A stretch of 64,000 nucleotides of DNA from Streptomyces justiciae (GCF_015163075.1 NZ_JADDXU010000002.1:848256-912255); one strand, 5' to 3'. Shown: positions 16,666 to 25,442, counted from the stretch's first letter. Program-made: numbers and translations. The notes: a model not told the origin generated them from the letters alone.

Positions 16666-17670
16666 CTAGGCAGCCGTCGAGCGGCGGGACAACTGCCTTT
16701 CCGGCCCGCCGCTCGCCACCGGTTCCGGGGACGGCTTGACCGGGGTCGAGGACTGCGCGATGAAGGCGCCGAGCAGGACGATCGCGCCGCCGAGGATCTG
16801 CGGGGCGGACAGGTGCTCGCCGAGCAGGACCCAGGCCAGCACGGTCGCGACGACCGCTTCGAGACAGGCGACGACCGTGGCGACCTGCGGGGAGAGCCGG
16901 CGTACGGAGACCACGCCGGTCACGTAGGCGACGACCGTGGCGATGAGCACGATCCAGGACAGCAGCAGGGCGGCCGCGACGGAGGTGCCGTTCATGTCCG
17001 CCGTGCCACCGAGCACGGACCAGTCCATCGACCACGGCCGGGCGACGACGGTGAGGACGGCGGCGCCGACGAGGAGGCCGTACGCGATGACGCCGAGCGG
17101 GTCGGGGGTGTCGGCGCCGGAGTCGGTGCCCTGGTCGGACAGGACGAAGTAGCCGACCTGGCAGCAGGCCGCGCCCAGCGCGAGCAGCAGGCCGACCGCG
17201 TCGATGCTCAGCCCCGACCAGACCTCGACGACACAGGCGAGGCCGCCGACGGCGAGGACCACGCCGACCGCGGCGGCACGCGTGACGGGCCGCCGCTGCA
17301 CGAACCGCACCCAGCCGAGGACCAGGGCGGGCGCGAGGTACTCGATGAGCAGCGCGACCCCCACCGGCAGCCGGGAGATCGAGGCGAAGTAGAACGCCTG
17401 CACCCCGGCCACGCCGAGCAGACCGAACCCGGCGAGCAAGGCGGGGCGGCGGCGCAGCAGCGCCCGGTGCCGCACGGCGAGCGGCAGCATCACGAGGGCC
17501 GCGCCGGCGACCCGGAGCCACACCACGTGGAGCGGGTCGAGGCCCGCCTCGATCAGCGGCTTGGCCGCGACACCGGAACCTCCGAAGGCGACCGCCGACG
17601 CGAGAGCGAGCCCGAGCCCGACGCCTCGGCCACGGTGACCGGCACTGCTGTCAATCGTCTGCACCGGCAC
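16666..17670 (-). CDS. EamA-family (DMT) exporter
   Basis: 334 residues with ten predicted transmembrane helices. Features include ASAVAFGGSGVAAKPLIEAGLDPLHVVWLRVAG in the first repeat and VACLEAVVATVLAWVLLGEHLSAPQILGG in the second. It is followed by a Ser/Pro/Arg-rich tail. It is only distantly similar to its neighbour at 15541. Substrate unknown; amino acids or drugs are typical of the family. Confidence 0.88.
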   Translation of the reverse strand: MPVQTIDSSAGHRGRGVGLGLALASAVAFGGSGVAAKPLIEAGLDPLHVVWLRVAGAALVMLPLAVRHRALLRRRPALLAGFGLLGVAGVQAFYFASISRLPVGVALLIEYLAPALVLGWVRFVQRRPVTRAAAVGVVLAVGGLACVVEVWSGLSIDAVGLLLALGAACCQVGYFVLSDQGTDSGADTPDPLGVIAYGLLVGAAVLTVVARPWSMDWSVLGGTADMNGTSVAAALLLSWIVLIATVVAYVTGVVSVRRLSPQVATVVACLEAVVATVLAWVLLGEHLSAPQILGGAIVLLGAFIAQSSTPVKPSPEPVASGGPERQLSRRSTAA

Positions 17671-17699
17671 ATGATGACAGGCGATGACATGACCGTCAC

Positions 17700-18062
17700 C
17701 CCCGTTGACACCTGTCTCGATGGCTGGACGATGTAGGGCGCTGCGGGCGGTGGGGGTTTGGCGTGCGGCTGTCGGGACCGGTGAGTGTCTGGCGTGTGGC
17801 TGTTTGGGGCGGTGGCTGTCCGGGGCGACACGTTTGGGGCGGTGACTGTTTGGGGCGGTGGCTGTTTGGCGTGTGACTGTCCGGGGCGACGACTGGCTGG
17901 TCCGGCGCCTGTCCTGAGTGCGGCTGTCCGGGCCGGTGACTCTCCCGCTTATGGCTTGTCCGGGCCGGTGCCTGCCTGGCGTGCGGCCGTCCCGTCCGGC
18001 GACCTGCCCGAGCCCGCCACCCGCCTGACGTGCGGCCGTGCGGTGCGTGGCTGTCCGGGCGG
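17700..18062. repeat. Non-coding spacer of degenerate G-rich repeats
   Basis: About 360 bp without a credible gene. On the plus strand it is built of a loosely repeated word of 14-16 bp such as GTGGCTGTTTGGGGCG or GGCTGTCCGGGGCGA, seen at least eight times between 17790 and 17960 with substitutions, grading into GCGTGCGGCCGT-type copies near 18040. Strand asymmetry (G on plus, C on minus) is strong in its first half. It separates two divergently transcribed genes; open frames crossing it show low-complexity translation. Confidence 0.65.
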
Positions 18063-18566
18063 CTAGCGATTGCCGGGTACGCGGCCCTCGAGCCCGGTCA
18101 GCAGCGCCTCCGCGTCGATGCCGGCCCGGGTCAGTACCTCGACGGCGCGGGCCTCTGGGTCGGTGACGACCGCCGCGAGGAGGTCGACGCCGCTCGGCCG
18201 GCCCGCGCCTCGGCCGACGGCGCGCTCGTGGGCGTACTCCATCGCACCCGCGGCGAGCGGCGAGAAGCCGTCCGCCTCCGTCACCACCGGCACCGCCCCG
18301 GAGTCCTCGACGCTGCCTTGCCAGCGCAGCCCGTAGCCGATGCTGCGCTGCACGAGATAGGCGAGCAGGCGGGCGAGCTGCGGTCCGCCCTCGAACACGG
18401 CCCGCACCTCGGGGTCGTGCTCCAGGAGGGAGTGCAGCAGATGGGCCGTGTCGATCTGCCGGTCCCCGTCCCTGAGCGCACGCCGGCGCGCGCCGGAGAC
18501 CACCGCTGCCAGCTCCTCGCCGAGCCGGGCATCGTGGTCCGCGCGATGACCTCCCGGCTCGCTCAC
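18063..18566 (-). CDS. Clp N-terminal domain protein
   Basis: 167 residues with two Clp-N (double Clp repeat) units, ARLGEELAAVVSGARRRALRDGDRQIDTAHLLHSLLEHDP at the N-terminus and FSPLAAGAMEYAHERAVGRG-RPSGVDLLAAVVTDPEA later. These units bind substrates or adaptors on ClpA/ClpC ATPases. No AAA domain follows, so it may be a stand-alone adaptor or peptidase regulator. The start is uncertain: GTG 18566 was chosen, 18593 is an alternative. Confidence 0.75.
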   Translation of the reverse strand: MSEPGGHRADHDARLGEELAAVVSGARRRALRDGDRQIDTAHLLHSLLEHDPEVRAVFEGGPQLARLLAYLVQRSIGYGLRWQGSVEDSGAVPVVTEADGFSPLAAGAMEYAHERAVGRGAGRPSGVDLLAAVVTDPEARAVEVLTRAGIDAEALLTGLEGRVPGNR

Positions 18567-18790
18567 CGACTGCCGGGGTATACGGGGTTGCACATCCCTC
18601 ACCCCATCAGTCCCGCCGGACCGGGTCATCCCCGGCGGGAACCATCTTCGCGTCCGACGGAGAGTGGACCGGACGACCGGAATCTCCTCCTTGCGGATGA
18701 GATCAGGCCGTTCTTCCGCCGGGGGCGCGCGCCGCCTTGATTCGCGCCCGGTACGCAACCGCCGTGCCCCCTCGTTCGTCCCACAGGGAC

Positions 18791-18979
18791 ATGGAGAGCA
18801 GGTGCTGGCTGGTGGCGCTGCCGGCCGTGGACGGGATGCAGTACGTGTACCGGGTGTACGCCCCGGAGGACGCACTGCTCGCCGACCTGTTCTGGGAGGC
18901 GTGGCACTGCCACGACGAGAGCGCGTTCCCGCGGGCGTGGGACGTGTTCGACGCGGCGGTGATACGGCTGGTGGCCTGA
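18791..18979 (+). CDS. Small hypothetical protein
   Basis: 62 residues from the ATG at 18791, or 71 from a GTG at 18764. The sequence is acidic and aromatic, with GMQYVYRVYAPEDALLADLFWEAWHCHDES, and codon use is normal for the genome. No signal peptide, no known domain. It stands alone between the divergent Clp-N gene and the SRPBCC gene. I do not recognise it. Confidence 0.5.
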   Translation: MESRCWLVALPAVDGMQYVYRVYAPEDALLADLFWEAWHCHDESAFPRAWDVFDAAVIRLVA

Positions 18980-19045
18980 CCGTCCGGCAGCCGAATCTGG
19001 GCACCTCTGGGCGACTCCGGGCGTCTCCAGGCGTCTCCACATTTC

Positions 19046-19091
19046 CTGACGGTTCATCAGCATTGAATATTGCGGGCCCTACGGCTACGTT
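19046..19091 (+). promoter_or_regulatory. Promoter and operator of the SRPBCC gene
   Basis: TTGAAT (19063-19068), 17 bp, TACGTT (19086-19091) is a good vegetative promoter. Directly upstream at 19046-19060 is CTGACGGTTCATCAG, sharing CTGACG-N5-TCAG with the site at 10142-10156. Confidence 0.65.
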
Positions 19092-19127
19092 CCGCGACAC
19101 CGTAGCCGGAGTCGAAGGGGTGGTCGC

Positions 19128-19556
19128 ATGGCCGAAGTCAGCGCGGAGGCACGGATCGAGGCGCCGGCCGAGAAGGTGTGGGGCCGGCTCACGGACTGGT
19201 CGTCGTACGGCGAGTGGAACGCCACCCACACCAGTTTCCCCGAGGGCGGTCCGAAGAGCCTCGAAGTGGGCGGGACGTACCAGGAGAACATGAAGCTGAT
19301 GGGCTTCCCGGCCGAGGTCGAGTGGACCATCGACGAGTTGGAACCGGCCCGGGTGTTCGCGACCAAGGGCAAGGGGCCGATGGCGGTGAGCCTGGTCAAC
19401 CGCTACACGCTCGTCCCGGACGGCGACGCCACGACGGTCCGCATCGACAGCGAGTTCACGGGCGCGGCGGTGTCCCTGATGGCGGGCAAGCTGAAGGACT
19501 CGGCGACGGCCGCGCTGAACGAGTCGCTGCGGAAGCTGGCGGGGCTGGTGGCCTGA
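19128..19556 (+). CDS. SRPBCC-family protein (Rv0910-like)
   Basis: 142 residues with the START/SRPBCC lipid- or ligand-binding fold: EARIEAPAEKVWGRLTDWSSYGEWNATHTSF at the start and a C-terminal helix AGKLKDSATAALNESLRKLAGLV. It resembles mycobacterial Rv0910, which has been described as the toxin of a type II toxin-antitoxin pair. No antitoxin-like gene is adjacent here, so a ligand-binding or carrier role is at least as likely. Confidence 0.82.
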   Translation: MAEVSAEARIEAPAEKVWGRLTDWSSYGEWNATHTSFPEGGPKSLEVGGTYQENMKLMGFPAEVEWTIDELEPARVFATKGKGPMAVSLVNRYTLVPDGDATTVRIDSEFTGAAVSLMAGKLKDSATAALNESLRKLAGLVA

Positions 19557-19573
19557 CCGCCGGAACACAGGAA

Positions 19574-19603
19574 GGCGCCCCGCGGAACGATCCACGGGGC
19601 GCC
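19574..19603. terminator. Bidirectional terminator between SRPBCC and PadR genes
   Basis: GGCGCCCCG (19574-19582) pairs with CGGGGCGCC (19595-19603), loop 12 nt, between two convergent genes. Confidence 0.65.
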
Positions 19604-19627
19604 GATGTCCGGCCCTGAGGCCGCCGG

Positions 19628-20254
19628 TCAGTCCTCTTCGGCGAGGATCAGGTACAGCTTCTTGCGGGCTTCGTTGATGACGCCGACCGCCTTCTCGCGC
19701 TGCTCCTTGTTGCCGGTCTTCCAGACCTGCCCGAAGGCCTCCATCAGACCGAAGCCGGCCTGCCGGATCTCACCCAACGCCTCGAAGTCCACGCCGCGGG
19801 AGGCTTCCTCCCAAGGCGCGTCGGGGCCCTCCTCGGCCGTGGTGCGGCCCGCCTCGGTGAGCGAGAACAGCTTCTTGCCGCCTTCGCTCTCGCTGGCGAT
19901 GAGGCCCTCGTCCTCCAGCAGCTGAAGGGTGGGGTACACCGAGCCGGGGCTGGGCTTCCACGCCCCGCCGCTGCGCTCGGCGATCTCCTGGATCATCTCG
20001 TACCCGTGCATGGGCCGGTCCCTGAGCAGGGCGAGGATCGACGCGCGTACGTCGCCGCGGCGCGCCCTCCCCCGGGGTCCGCCGCGCCCTCGTGGGCCCC
20101 AGGGGCCCGGACCGAAGCCGGGTCCGCCGAAGCCGGGACCACCCGGGCCGCCCGGCCCGAACGGGCCGAAGGCACCACGTCGTCCATCGAAACCACCTCG
20201 GCCGCCGCGGGGGCCGGGTCCACCGTGTCCACGTTCGAATCCATGGGAACGCAT
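19628..20254 (-). CDS. PadR-family transcriptional regulator with Gly-rich N-terminus
   Basis: 208 residues. The first 65 are very rich in Gly, Phe, Arg and Pro (GPFGPGGPGGPGFGGPGFG) and look disordered. The PadR winged helix follows: RASILALLRDRPMHGYEMIQEIAERSGGAWKPSPGSVYPTLQLLEDEGLIAS. The C-terminal helix is a dimerisation coil. The ATG at 20254 has GGAG 8 nt upstream. PadR proteins usually repress an adjacent transporter or themselves; here no obvious target adjoins, and the palindrome upstream suggests autoregulation. Confidence 0.9.
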   Translation of the reverse strand: MRSHGFERGHGGPGPRGGRGGFDGRRGAFGPFGPGGPGGPGFGGPGFGPGPWGPRGRGGPRGRARRGDVRASILALLRDRPMHGYEMIQEIAERSGGAWKPSPGSVYPTLQLLEDEGLIASESEGGKKLFSLTEAGRTTAEEGPDAPWEEASRGVDFEALGEIRQAGFGLMEAFGQVWKTGNKEQREKAVGVINEARKKLYLILAEED

Positions 20255-20296
20255 CGCAATCACTCCATCCATCGTTGATCTGTCGCGATGCGTCAA

Positions 20297-20306
20297 CGAT
20301 ATATCG
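20297..20306. promoter_or_regulatory. PadR-type operator
   Basis: CGATATATCG, a perfect AT-rich palindrome in otherwise GC-rich DNA, about 45 nt upstream of the PadR start and flanked by CAACG and TCAACG words. Confidence 0.5.
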
Positions 20307-20367
20307 GAATAGTTCGCATGGCAAGGCCCGAGGATTCCTTCCTCCACGGGCCCGGGGTTCCCCCCGG

Positions 20368-21108
20368 TCAGACGGCCTCCAGCACGAAGAACAGAAAACA
20401 CAGGAACGCCTCGGACCCCATCCCGGCAACCTCGGGAAACACCTCCCGAGCACCCGGAGCCGGCGCCGGCTCACTGACGACGACGATCCGAAAACCGGCC
20501 GCGCCGAAAGCCCCGGTCATGGCATGCAACGGCCGATGCCAGAGCCGCAACACGGCACGCTGACCACCGAAGGTGTACTCCTCGGACCAGGCGTGGGTGG
20601 CGAAGTAGTCGGCCTCGGGGTCGGCCAGCTTCCGGACGAACGGATGGTTGACGGCCGCGACGAGCCGCCCGCCGGGCACCAGCACGCGCCGCAGCTCGGC
20701 GAGCGGCGCCGCCCAGTCCTCCAGGTAGTGCAGCACGAGACAGGCGATGACGTCGTCGAAGGCGCCATCGGCGAACGGCAGTGGGCGGCTCAGGTCGGCA
20801 GCGTGCAGCGCTGTGTCGTCCCCGAGCCGTTCCCTGGCCAGCTCCAGCATCCTCACGCTGGAGTCGACACCGGTGACGAACGCACCCCGCTCCCGCAGCG
20901 CCACCATCAGCGCCCCGGCACCACAGCCGACATCCAGAACACGCCGCCCGGCCACATCACCGACCAGGTCGAGGATCGCGGGCCGCGTGTAGTAGCCGTT
21001 GATGAGGTTGGACTCGGTCTCGGCCGCGTAGGCCTCGGCGAAGCTGTCGTAGTCGTTGGCCGCGGCCTGACCCGTGGACGCGGCGGGCTGCTCAAGATCA
21101 GAAGACAT
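20368..21108 (-). CDS. Class I SAM-dependent methyltransferase
   Basis: 246 residues. Rossmann-like methyltransferase with motif I VLDVGCGAGALMVALRERG, an acidic end of strand beta2 (VTGVDSS), motif II ALHAADLSRPLPFADGAFDDVIACLVLHYLEDW, and LRRVLVPGGRLVAAVNHPF. The pattern is that of the UbiE/Methyltransf_11 group acting on small molecules. The ATG at MSSDLEQ was chosen; ATG 21117 (MGRMSSD) is possible. It lies 46 nt from the end of the upstream ThDP enzyme gene. Substrate unknown. Confidence 0.85.
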   Translation of the reverse strand: MSSDLEQPAASTGQAAANDYDSFAEAYAAETESNLINGYYTRPAILDLVGDVAGRRVLDVGCGAGALMVALRERGAFVTGVDSSVRMLELARERLGDDTALHAADLSRPLPFADGAFDDVIACLVLHYLEDWAAPLAELRRVLVPGGRLVAAVNHPFVRKLADPEADYFATHAWSEEYTFGGQRAVLRLWHRPLHAMTGAFGAAGFRIVVVSEPAPAPGAREVFPEVAGMGSEAFLCFLFFVLEAV

Positions 21109-21154
21109 GCGGCCCATCCTGGCACCCACCCCCGCCGCCACCCGCCCCGCGAAC

Positions 21155-22795
21155 TCAGTGCCCCCGGAACGCCTCCTCCAGCCACCAAGCCCCGTGCTCC
21201 TTCGCCACCTTGGCATCCACGAGCAGCGGGGCCGAGCGTGGTCCCGTCACCCAGTCCTCCACGCCCTTCAGGTCGGCGCGGGCGCGTACCGTCACCGCCT
21301 CGAAGCCGTGGCCTCGGGCTATGACGGCGATGTCTGTCGGTGGGAAGGTGACCGTGTCCAGGGGGAAGCCGTCGGGGCCGAAGTGGTGGACCTCGGCTCC
21401 GTAGGACTCGTCGTCGTAGACGATCACGACCATGGGCAGCCCGAGTCGTCTTACGGTGTCCAGCTCGGCGACCCCCATCAGCGCGCCGCCGTCGCCGAGC
21501 GCAGCGACGGGCAGGCGGTCCGGCTGGGCCAGGGCCGCGCCGATCGTCGTGGCGAGGCCCAGGCCGATCGACTGGAAGGCCTGGGTGAAGCAGAAGCCGT
21601 TCTCGTCGGGCACCGAAAGGTAGGCGCTCGGGTAGCCCATGAAGTTGCCCGAGTCGACGCCGACGACCCGCTCCGCCGGAAGGATGTCGTCGAGGGCCGC
21701 GCTCAGGGTGCGTGGGTCGATGCGGTCCCGCGTGCTCTCGTCGTCGTACGGCACGTCCCGCCACCGCCCGCGGGTGCGCAGGGCCCGCGCGATGTCGGCG
21801 GTGCGATACCCCTCGCGCCGTTCCCCACCCACGGCGAGCGCCCGCCAGGCCGTCGCGGCGACGTCGCCCGTGACGCCGAGGTGGACCTCGCGGTGCGCGC
21901 CGAGCGCGGACGCGTCGTCGTCGACCTGGACGACGGTCGCGTCCGGGCCGATGAGCCGGCCGTGCCGCATGGTCCACATGTTGAGGCCGCAACCCCAGCC
22001 CACGATCAGATCGGCGTCCTCGATCAGTTCCGCGGCCAGGGGCGTGGCGAAGCCTCCCGAGATGCCGAGCGACCAGGGGTCGTCGTGGAACAGCCCGTGC
22101 GCGACTGCGGACGTCGCGAGGACGGCGCCGTGGTGGTCGGCCAGGGCGCGGAGGGCGTCCCGGCCCTCCGGCGACCGTGCGCCCCGGCCGGCCACGAAGA
22201 CCGGGCGGCGGGACCGGGCGAGGGCGGTCACGAGGGCCGACACCTCGGACGCCGACGGCTCGACGGCGGCCCGCTGCGGTGGCGGTACGACCGCGATCGC
22301 GGCGGTGTCGGGGACGTCCAGTGCCTGCACGTCCAACGGGAGGTTGAGCAGGACGGTGCGGCGCTCGTGCAGGGCACGTCGGACGGCGCCGCAGGCCTGC
22401 TCGACGGCGGAGTGCGGGGACGTCACCCGTTCCGCGACCGCGCCCACCGCCTCCGCCAACGTCTCCTGGTCGACGTAGAAGTTGGAGGTCGGCTGCGTCG
22501 CCTCCGCGGCCACGACGAGCAGCGGCGTGCGGCTCTTCGCGGCCTCGGCGATGCCGGTGAGGGCGTTGGTCAGGCCGGGTCCCTGGTGCACGCTGAGGGC
22601 CGGGACCGTGCCGCTCATGCGGGCGTAGGCGTCGGCCATGGTGGCCGCTCCGCCCTCGTGCCGGGCGGCGACGAAGCGGGAGCCGGCCGCGACCATGGCG
22701 TTGGTGACGTGGAAGTTGCCGGAGCCGACCACGCCGAACACCTGATGCACACCGGCCGCGGTCAGCGCCCTGCCGACGGCCTCGGCGACCTTCAT
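21155..22795 (-). CDS. Thiamine diphosphate-dependent enzyme (acetolactate synthase-like)
   Basis: 546 residues with the three-domain ThDP decarboxylase/synthase fold. The catalytic Glu lies in AARHEGGAATMADAYARMSG near residue 47. The central NAD/FAD-like domain follows (PVFVAGRGARSPEG), and the ThDP/Mg motif is GDGGALMGVAEL followed by VIVYDDESYG, an Asp-rich version of the usual GDG-N-N motif. No clear FAD-binding role can be seen. Its ATG overlaps the stop of the cyclase gene (ATGA), so the two are coupled. The reaction is probably decarboxylation or condensation of a 2-oxo acid. Confidence 0.87.
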   Translation of the reverse strand: MKVAEAVGRALTAAGVHQVFGVVGSGNFHVTNAMVAAGSRFVAARHEGGAATMADAYARMSGTVPALSVHQGPGLTNALTGIAEAAKSRTPLLVVAAEATQPTSNFYVDQETLAEAVGAVAERVTSPHSAVEQACGAVRRALHERRTVLLNLPLDVQALDVPDTAAIAVVPPPQRAAVEPSASEVSALVTALARSRRPVFVAGRGARSPEGRDALRALADHHGAVLATSAVAHGLFHDDPWSLGISGGFATPLAAELIEDADLIVGWGCGLNMWTMRHGRLIGPDATVVQVDDDASALGAHREVHLGVTGDVAATAWRALAVGGERREGYRTADIARALRTRGRWRDVPYDDESTRDRIDPRTLSAALDDILPAERVVGVDSGNFMGYPSAYLSVPDENGFCFTQAFQSIGLGLATTIGAALAQPDRLPVAALGDGGALMGVAELDTVRRLGLPMVVIVYDDESYGAEVHHFGPDGFPLDTVTFPPTDIAVIARGHGFEAVTVRARADLKGVEDWVTGPRSAPLLVDAKVAKEHGAWWLEEAFRGH

Positions 22796-23577
22796 GACCG
22801 CTCCACCAGCGCGATGACCCGGGCCGGCGACCCCGAGCCCCGCACGATCGGCAACGGGCCCGCGACGACCACGGCACCCGTGGCCGGCAGTTCGCCGAGG
22901 TGCTGGAGCTGCGTCAGCCCGTACTTGTCGTTGCCCATGAGGTACGAGTGGCAGGGGAAGACCGGGTCGAACGAATGGGCCGCCCCGGCGTCGGTGCCCA
23001 CCGTCTCCGTACCGAGCCCGATCACCGGCGACTCCTCGGCGACCCAGCGGGCGCACTCCGGTGACAGACCCGGGGTGTGGGGGCCGTTCTCGTCGGCGTT
23101 CAGGAACTCCCGCTGGGAGTCCGAGCGGGCGTCCCACCCGGTGCGCAGCAGCAGCCAGCCCCCGTCGGGCAGCGGACCGTTCTCGGCCTCCCACGCCTTG
23201 ATGTGGTCCACCTCGACCAGGAAGTCGGGGTCCTTGGCCGCTGCGGCGGAGAAGTCCAGCACGACCGCGGGCGCGATCAGCCGGCTCACCGGCACGGAGG
23301 CCACGTCGGCGAGGTCCTTGCCGGTGACCCAGTGGTTGGGGGCGTCGAAGTGGGTTCCGGTGTGCTCACCCGTACGGAAGTTGTTCCAGTACCAGGCCGG
23401 CCCCCGGTCGTCGTACCGGCTGATCTCCTCCAGCTCGAACACCTGCGTCTGCCCGAACGGCTCCGGCAACTGGATCACCGGTGTCTCGGAGGACAGCGGC
23501 GCCGTGAGATCGACGACCTCGATCGCACCGCCGCGCAACCCGGCCAGCAGGGCTTGGAGAACGGACGGCTGGGACAT
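22792..23577 (-). CDS. Cyclase-family metal-dependent hydrolase (kynurenine formamidase-like)
   Basis: 261 residues. The metal-binding motif HTGTHFDAPNHW of the cyclase/KynB family is at about residues 72-83, with a further Asp/Glu/His set in DSFDPVFPCHSY-type sequence late in the protein. Members hydrolyse N-formylkynurenine or cyclic amide/lactone-like substrates. AGGAGGCCGCC stands just before the ATG. It is the first gene of an operon with the ThDP enzyme, so a pathway breaking down a cyclic or formylated 2-oxo acid precursor is a reasonable inference. Confidence 0.88.
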   Translation of the reverse strand: MSQPSVLQALLAGLRGGAIEVVDLTAPLSSETPVIQLPEPFGQTQVFELEEISRYDDRGPAWYWNNFRTGEHTGTHFDAPNHWVTGKDLADVASVPVSRLIAPAVVLDFSAAAAKDPDFLVEVDHIKAWEAENGPLPDGGWLLLRTGWDARSDSQREFLNADENGPHTPGLSPECARWVAEESPVIGLGTETVGTDAGAAHSFDPVFPCHSYLMGNDKYGLTQLQHLGELPATGAVVVAGPLPIVRGSGSPARVIALVERS

Positions 23578-23640
23578 GGCGGCCTCCTGAACTGTCGTGA
23601 GTAGGTGACGCGTTGACGACAGTCGCACCGCCGGAGCTGG

Positions 23641-23686
23641 ACGTCCAGACAGCGCCCGCCGTACAGCCGTACGACACGTCCAGACA
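23641..23686. promoter_or_regulatory. Direct repeat in divergent cyclase/PhzF promoter
   Basis: ACGTCCAGACA occurs at 23641-23651 and 23676-23686, 35 bp apart, in the 188-bp spacer. A second loose repeat, GGCCAGTGGTCC (23707-23718) and GGCCTTGGTCC (23725-23735), overlaps the PhzF -35. Confidence 0.4.
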
Positions 23687-23728
23687 CCACCCCAAAGACG
23701 AAATCAGGCCAGTGGTCCCGAATTGGCC

Positions 23729-23758
23729 TTGGTCCGGCCTGCCACTCCCCTCTAGCGT
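23729..23758 (+). promoter_or_regulatory. Leaderless promoter of the PhzF gene
   Basis: TTGGTC, an 18-bp spacer and TAGCGT, followed by 7 nt to the ATG. No Shine-Dalgarno is present, so the transcript probably begins at the start codon. Confidence 0.65.
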
Positions 23759-23765
23759 CGAGCCC

Positions 23766-24575
23766 ATGCGCATCCGAATCGTCGACGCCTTCACCGACCG
23801 TCCCTTCGCCGGCAACCCGGCCGGAGTCCTCCTCCTCGACTCCTTCCCGGACGACGAGTGGCTCCAGAACGTGGCCGTCGAGGTCAACCACGCCGAGACG
23901 GCCTTCGCGCACCGCCTGCCCGCGGGCGGGGACGCCGACTGGGCGCTGCGCTGGTTCACGCCGGCCGCCGAGGTGAACATGTGCGGCCACGCCACGCTGG
24001 CGACCGCCCATGTGCTGCACACGACCGGCGCCCACGAGGGCCCGGTACGGTTCGCCACCCGCAGCGGGGTGCTCATCGCGACGCCGGGCGAGGACGGTTC
24101 GATCACCCTGGACTTCCCCACCGCGCCGCTCATCCGGACCGAGGTGCCGTACGGGGTCGCGAAGGCGCTCGGCGCGAAGCCGCTCTCCGCGTTCGACACC
24201 GGTCCGAACGTCGGCGACCTCGTCCTCGAACTCGCCGACGAGAAGACGGTCCACGCCCTCGACCCCGACCACAAGGCCCTCGGCGTCTTCTCCGAGCGGG
24301 GCATCATCGCGACCACCCGCGCCGAGGACCCGTCCCGGGGCTACGACTTCGTCTCCCGCTGCTTCTTCCCGAACGTCGGCATCGACGAGGACCCGGTCAC
24401 CGGCAGCGCCCACACCGCGCTGGCCCCCTTCTGGGCCGAGCGCCTCGGCCGCACCGAGCTGACCGGCCTCCAGGCCTCCCCGCGCTCCGGCCGCGTCCGC
24501 ACCGAACTGCGTGGCGACCGCACACTCCTGGCGGGCCGCGCGGTCACCACGATCGAGGGCGAGCTGCTCGTGTGA
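23766..24575 (+). CDS. PhzF-family isomerase/epimerase
   Basis: 269 residues with the two-fold diaminopimelate-epimerase-like fold. The N-terminal half has DAFTDRPFAGNPAGVLLLD and the catalytic Glu in NHAETAFAHRL (about residue 44); the second half has GIDEDPVTGSAHTALAPFW. PhzF isomerises a dihydro-anthranilate in phenazine synthesis, but most paralogues act on other cyclic compounds. No phenazine genes are nearby. It is divergent from the cyclase/ThDP operon and may act in the same pathway. Confidence 0.9.
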   Translation: MRIRIVDAFTDRPFAGNPAGVLLLDSFPDDEWLQNVAVEVNHAETAFAHRLPAGGDADWALRWFTPAAEVNMCGHATLATAHVLHTTGAHEGPVRFATRSGVLIATPGEDGSITLDFPTAPLIRTEVPYGVAKALGAKPLSAFDTGPNVGDLVLELADEKTVHALDPDHKALGVFSERGIIATTRAEDPSRGYDFVSRCFFPNVGIDEDPVTGSAHTALAPFWAERLGRTELTGLQASPRSGRVRTELRGDRTLLAGRAVTTIEGELLV

Positions 24576-24579
24576 CCCC

Positions 24580-25380
24580 TCAGGCTGTCGGCAGCCAGCC
24601 CACCTTCCCGGCCAGCAGCGCGTACCCGACGAACGCGCCGATGTCGAGCAGCGAATGCGCCACCACCAGGGGACCCACCCGACCCCATCGGCGGTAGAGG
24701 TAGACGAACACCACCCCCATCGCCATGTTGCCGATGAACCCGCCGATGCCCTGGTAGAGGTGGTACGACCCGCGCAGTACGGAACTGGCCACCAGAGCCG
24801 TCCCCGGTGTCCAGCCCAACTGGCCGAGCCGGCGCAGCAGATAGCCGACGACGATGACCTCTTCGAGGATCGCGTTCTGCAGCGCGGACAGCACAAGGAC
24901 CGGGTACTTCCACCACACCTCGGGCAACGCCTCCGGTACGACGGTGAGGTTGAAGCCGAGGCCGCGTGCTGCCAGGTAGAAGGCGATTCCGGTGCTGCCG
25001 ATCACCGCCGCGATCGCCGCGCCGCGGGCCAGGTCGAACCAGGGCCTGGTGCGGTCGAAGCCGAGGACGCGCAGGCTGCCGCCCTCGCGCAGCAGCAGGT
25101 GCGCGACGAGGGCGACGGGGACGAGCGACGAGGCGATCCCGAAGAGCTGCCAGGCGAGATCGAGCCAGGGACGGCCGGGCGCGGCCGAGGCGTTGAGGGT
25201 GGCCGCCTGGTCCTTGAGGCCGCCCGGTTTGGTGACCGATCCGACAAAGCTGATCAGGGCGGACACACCGCTCGCACCGAGCGAAAGCCCCAGAACGAGC
25301 AGGGTCTCGTCCCGGAGAATCCGTCGTGAGGACCGCTCCGGCGGAAAAGAATCAGCCACCGCACCCGCCTCTGCCTGCAC
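24580..25380 (-). CDS. CPBP-family intramembrane protease (CAAX protease/Abi)
   Basis: 266 residues with about eight transmembrane helices. The CPBP motifs are present: EEVIVVGYLLRRL (motif 1, with Val where Arg is usual in the EExxxR pattern, a variant seen in actinobacterial members), VLRGSYHLYQG (motif 2, His) and VAHSLLDIGAFVG (motif 3). The usual role is intramembrane proteolysis or immunity to a peptide. GTG 25380 was chosen because GGAG lies about 6 nt before it. It ends 4 nt from the convergent PhzF gene. Confidence 0.85.
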   Translation of the reverse strand: MQAEAGAVADSFPPERSSRRILRDETLLVLGLSLGASGVSALISFVGSVTKPGGLKDQAATLNASAAPGRPWLDLAWQLFGIASSLVPVALVAHLLLREGGSLRVLGFDRTRPWFDLARGAAIAAVIGSTGIAFYLAARGLGFNLTVVPEALPEVWWKYPVLVLSALQNAILEEVIVVGYLLRRLGQLGWTPGTALVASSVLRGSYHLYQGIGGFIGNMAMGVVFVYLYRRWGRVGPLVVAHSLLDIGAFVGYALLAGKVGWLPTA

Positions 25381-25442
25381 ACCTGACTCCAATTCAGTAA
25401 TCCCGTCTCATCCCCCGCGAAGCCCCGCTAGGGTCCTCGAAA

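Noticed and set aside
19128..19556. SRPBCC protein as the toxin of a toxin-antitoxin pair
   Set aside because: The name comes from mycobacterial Rv0910. No antitoxin-like gene is next to it here, so a toxin call is not supported.
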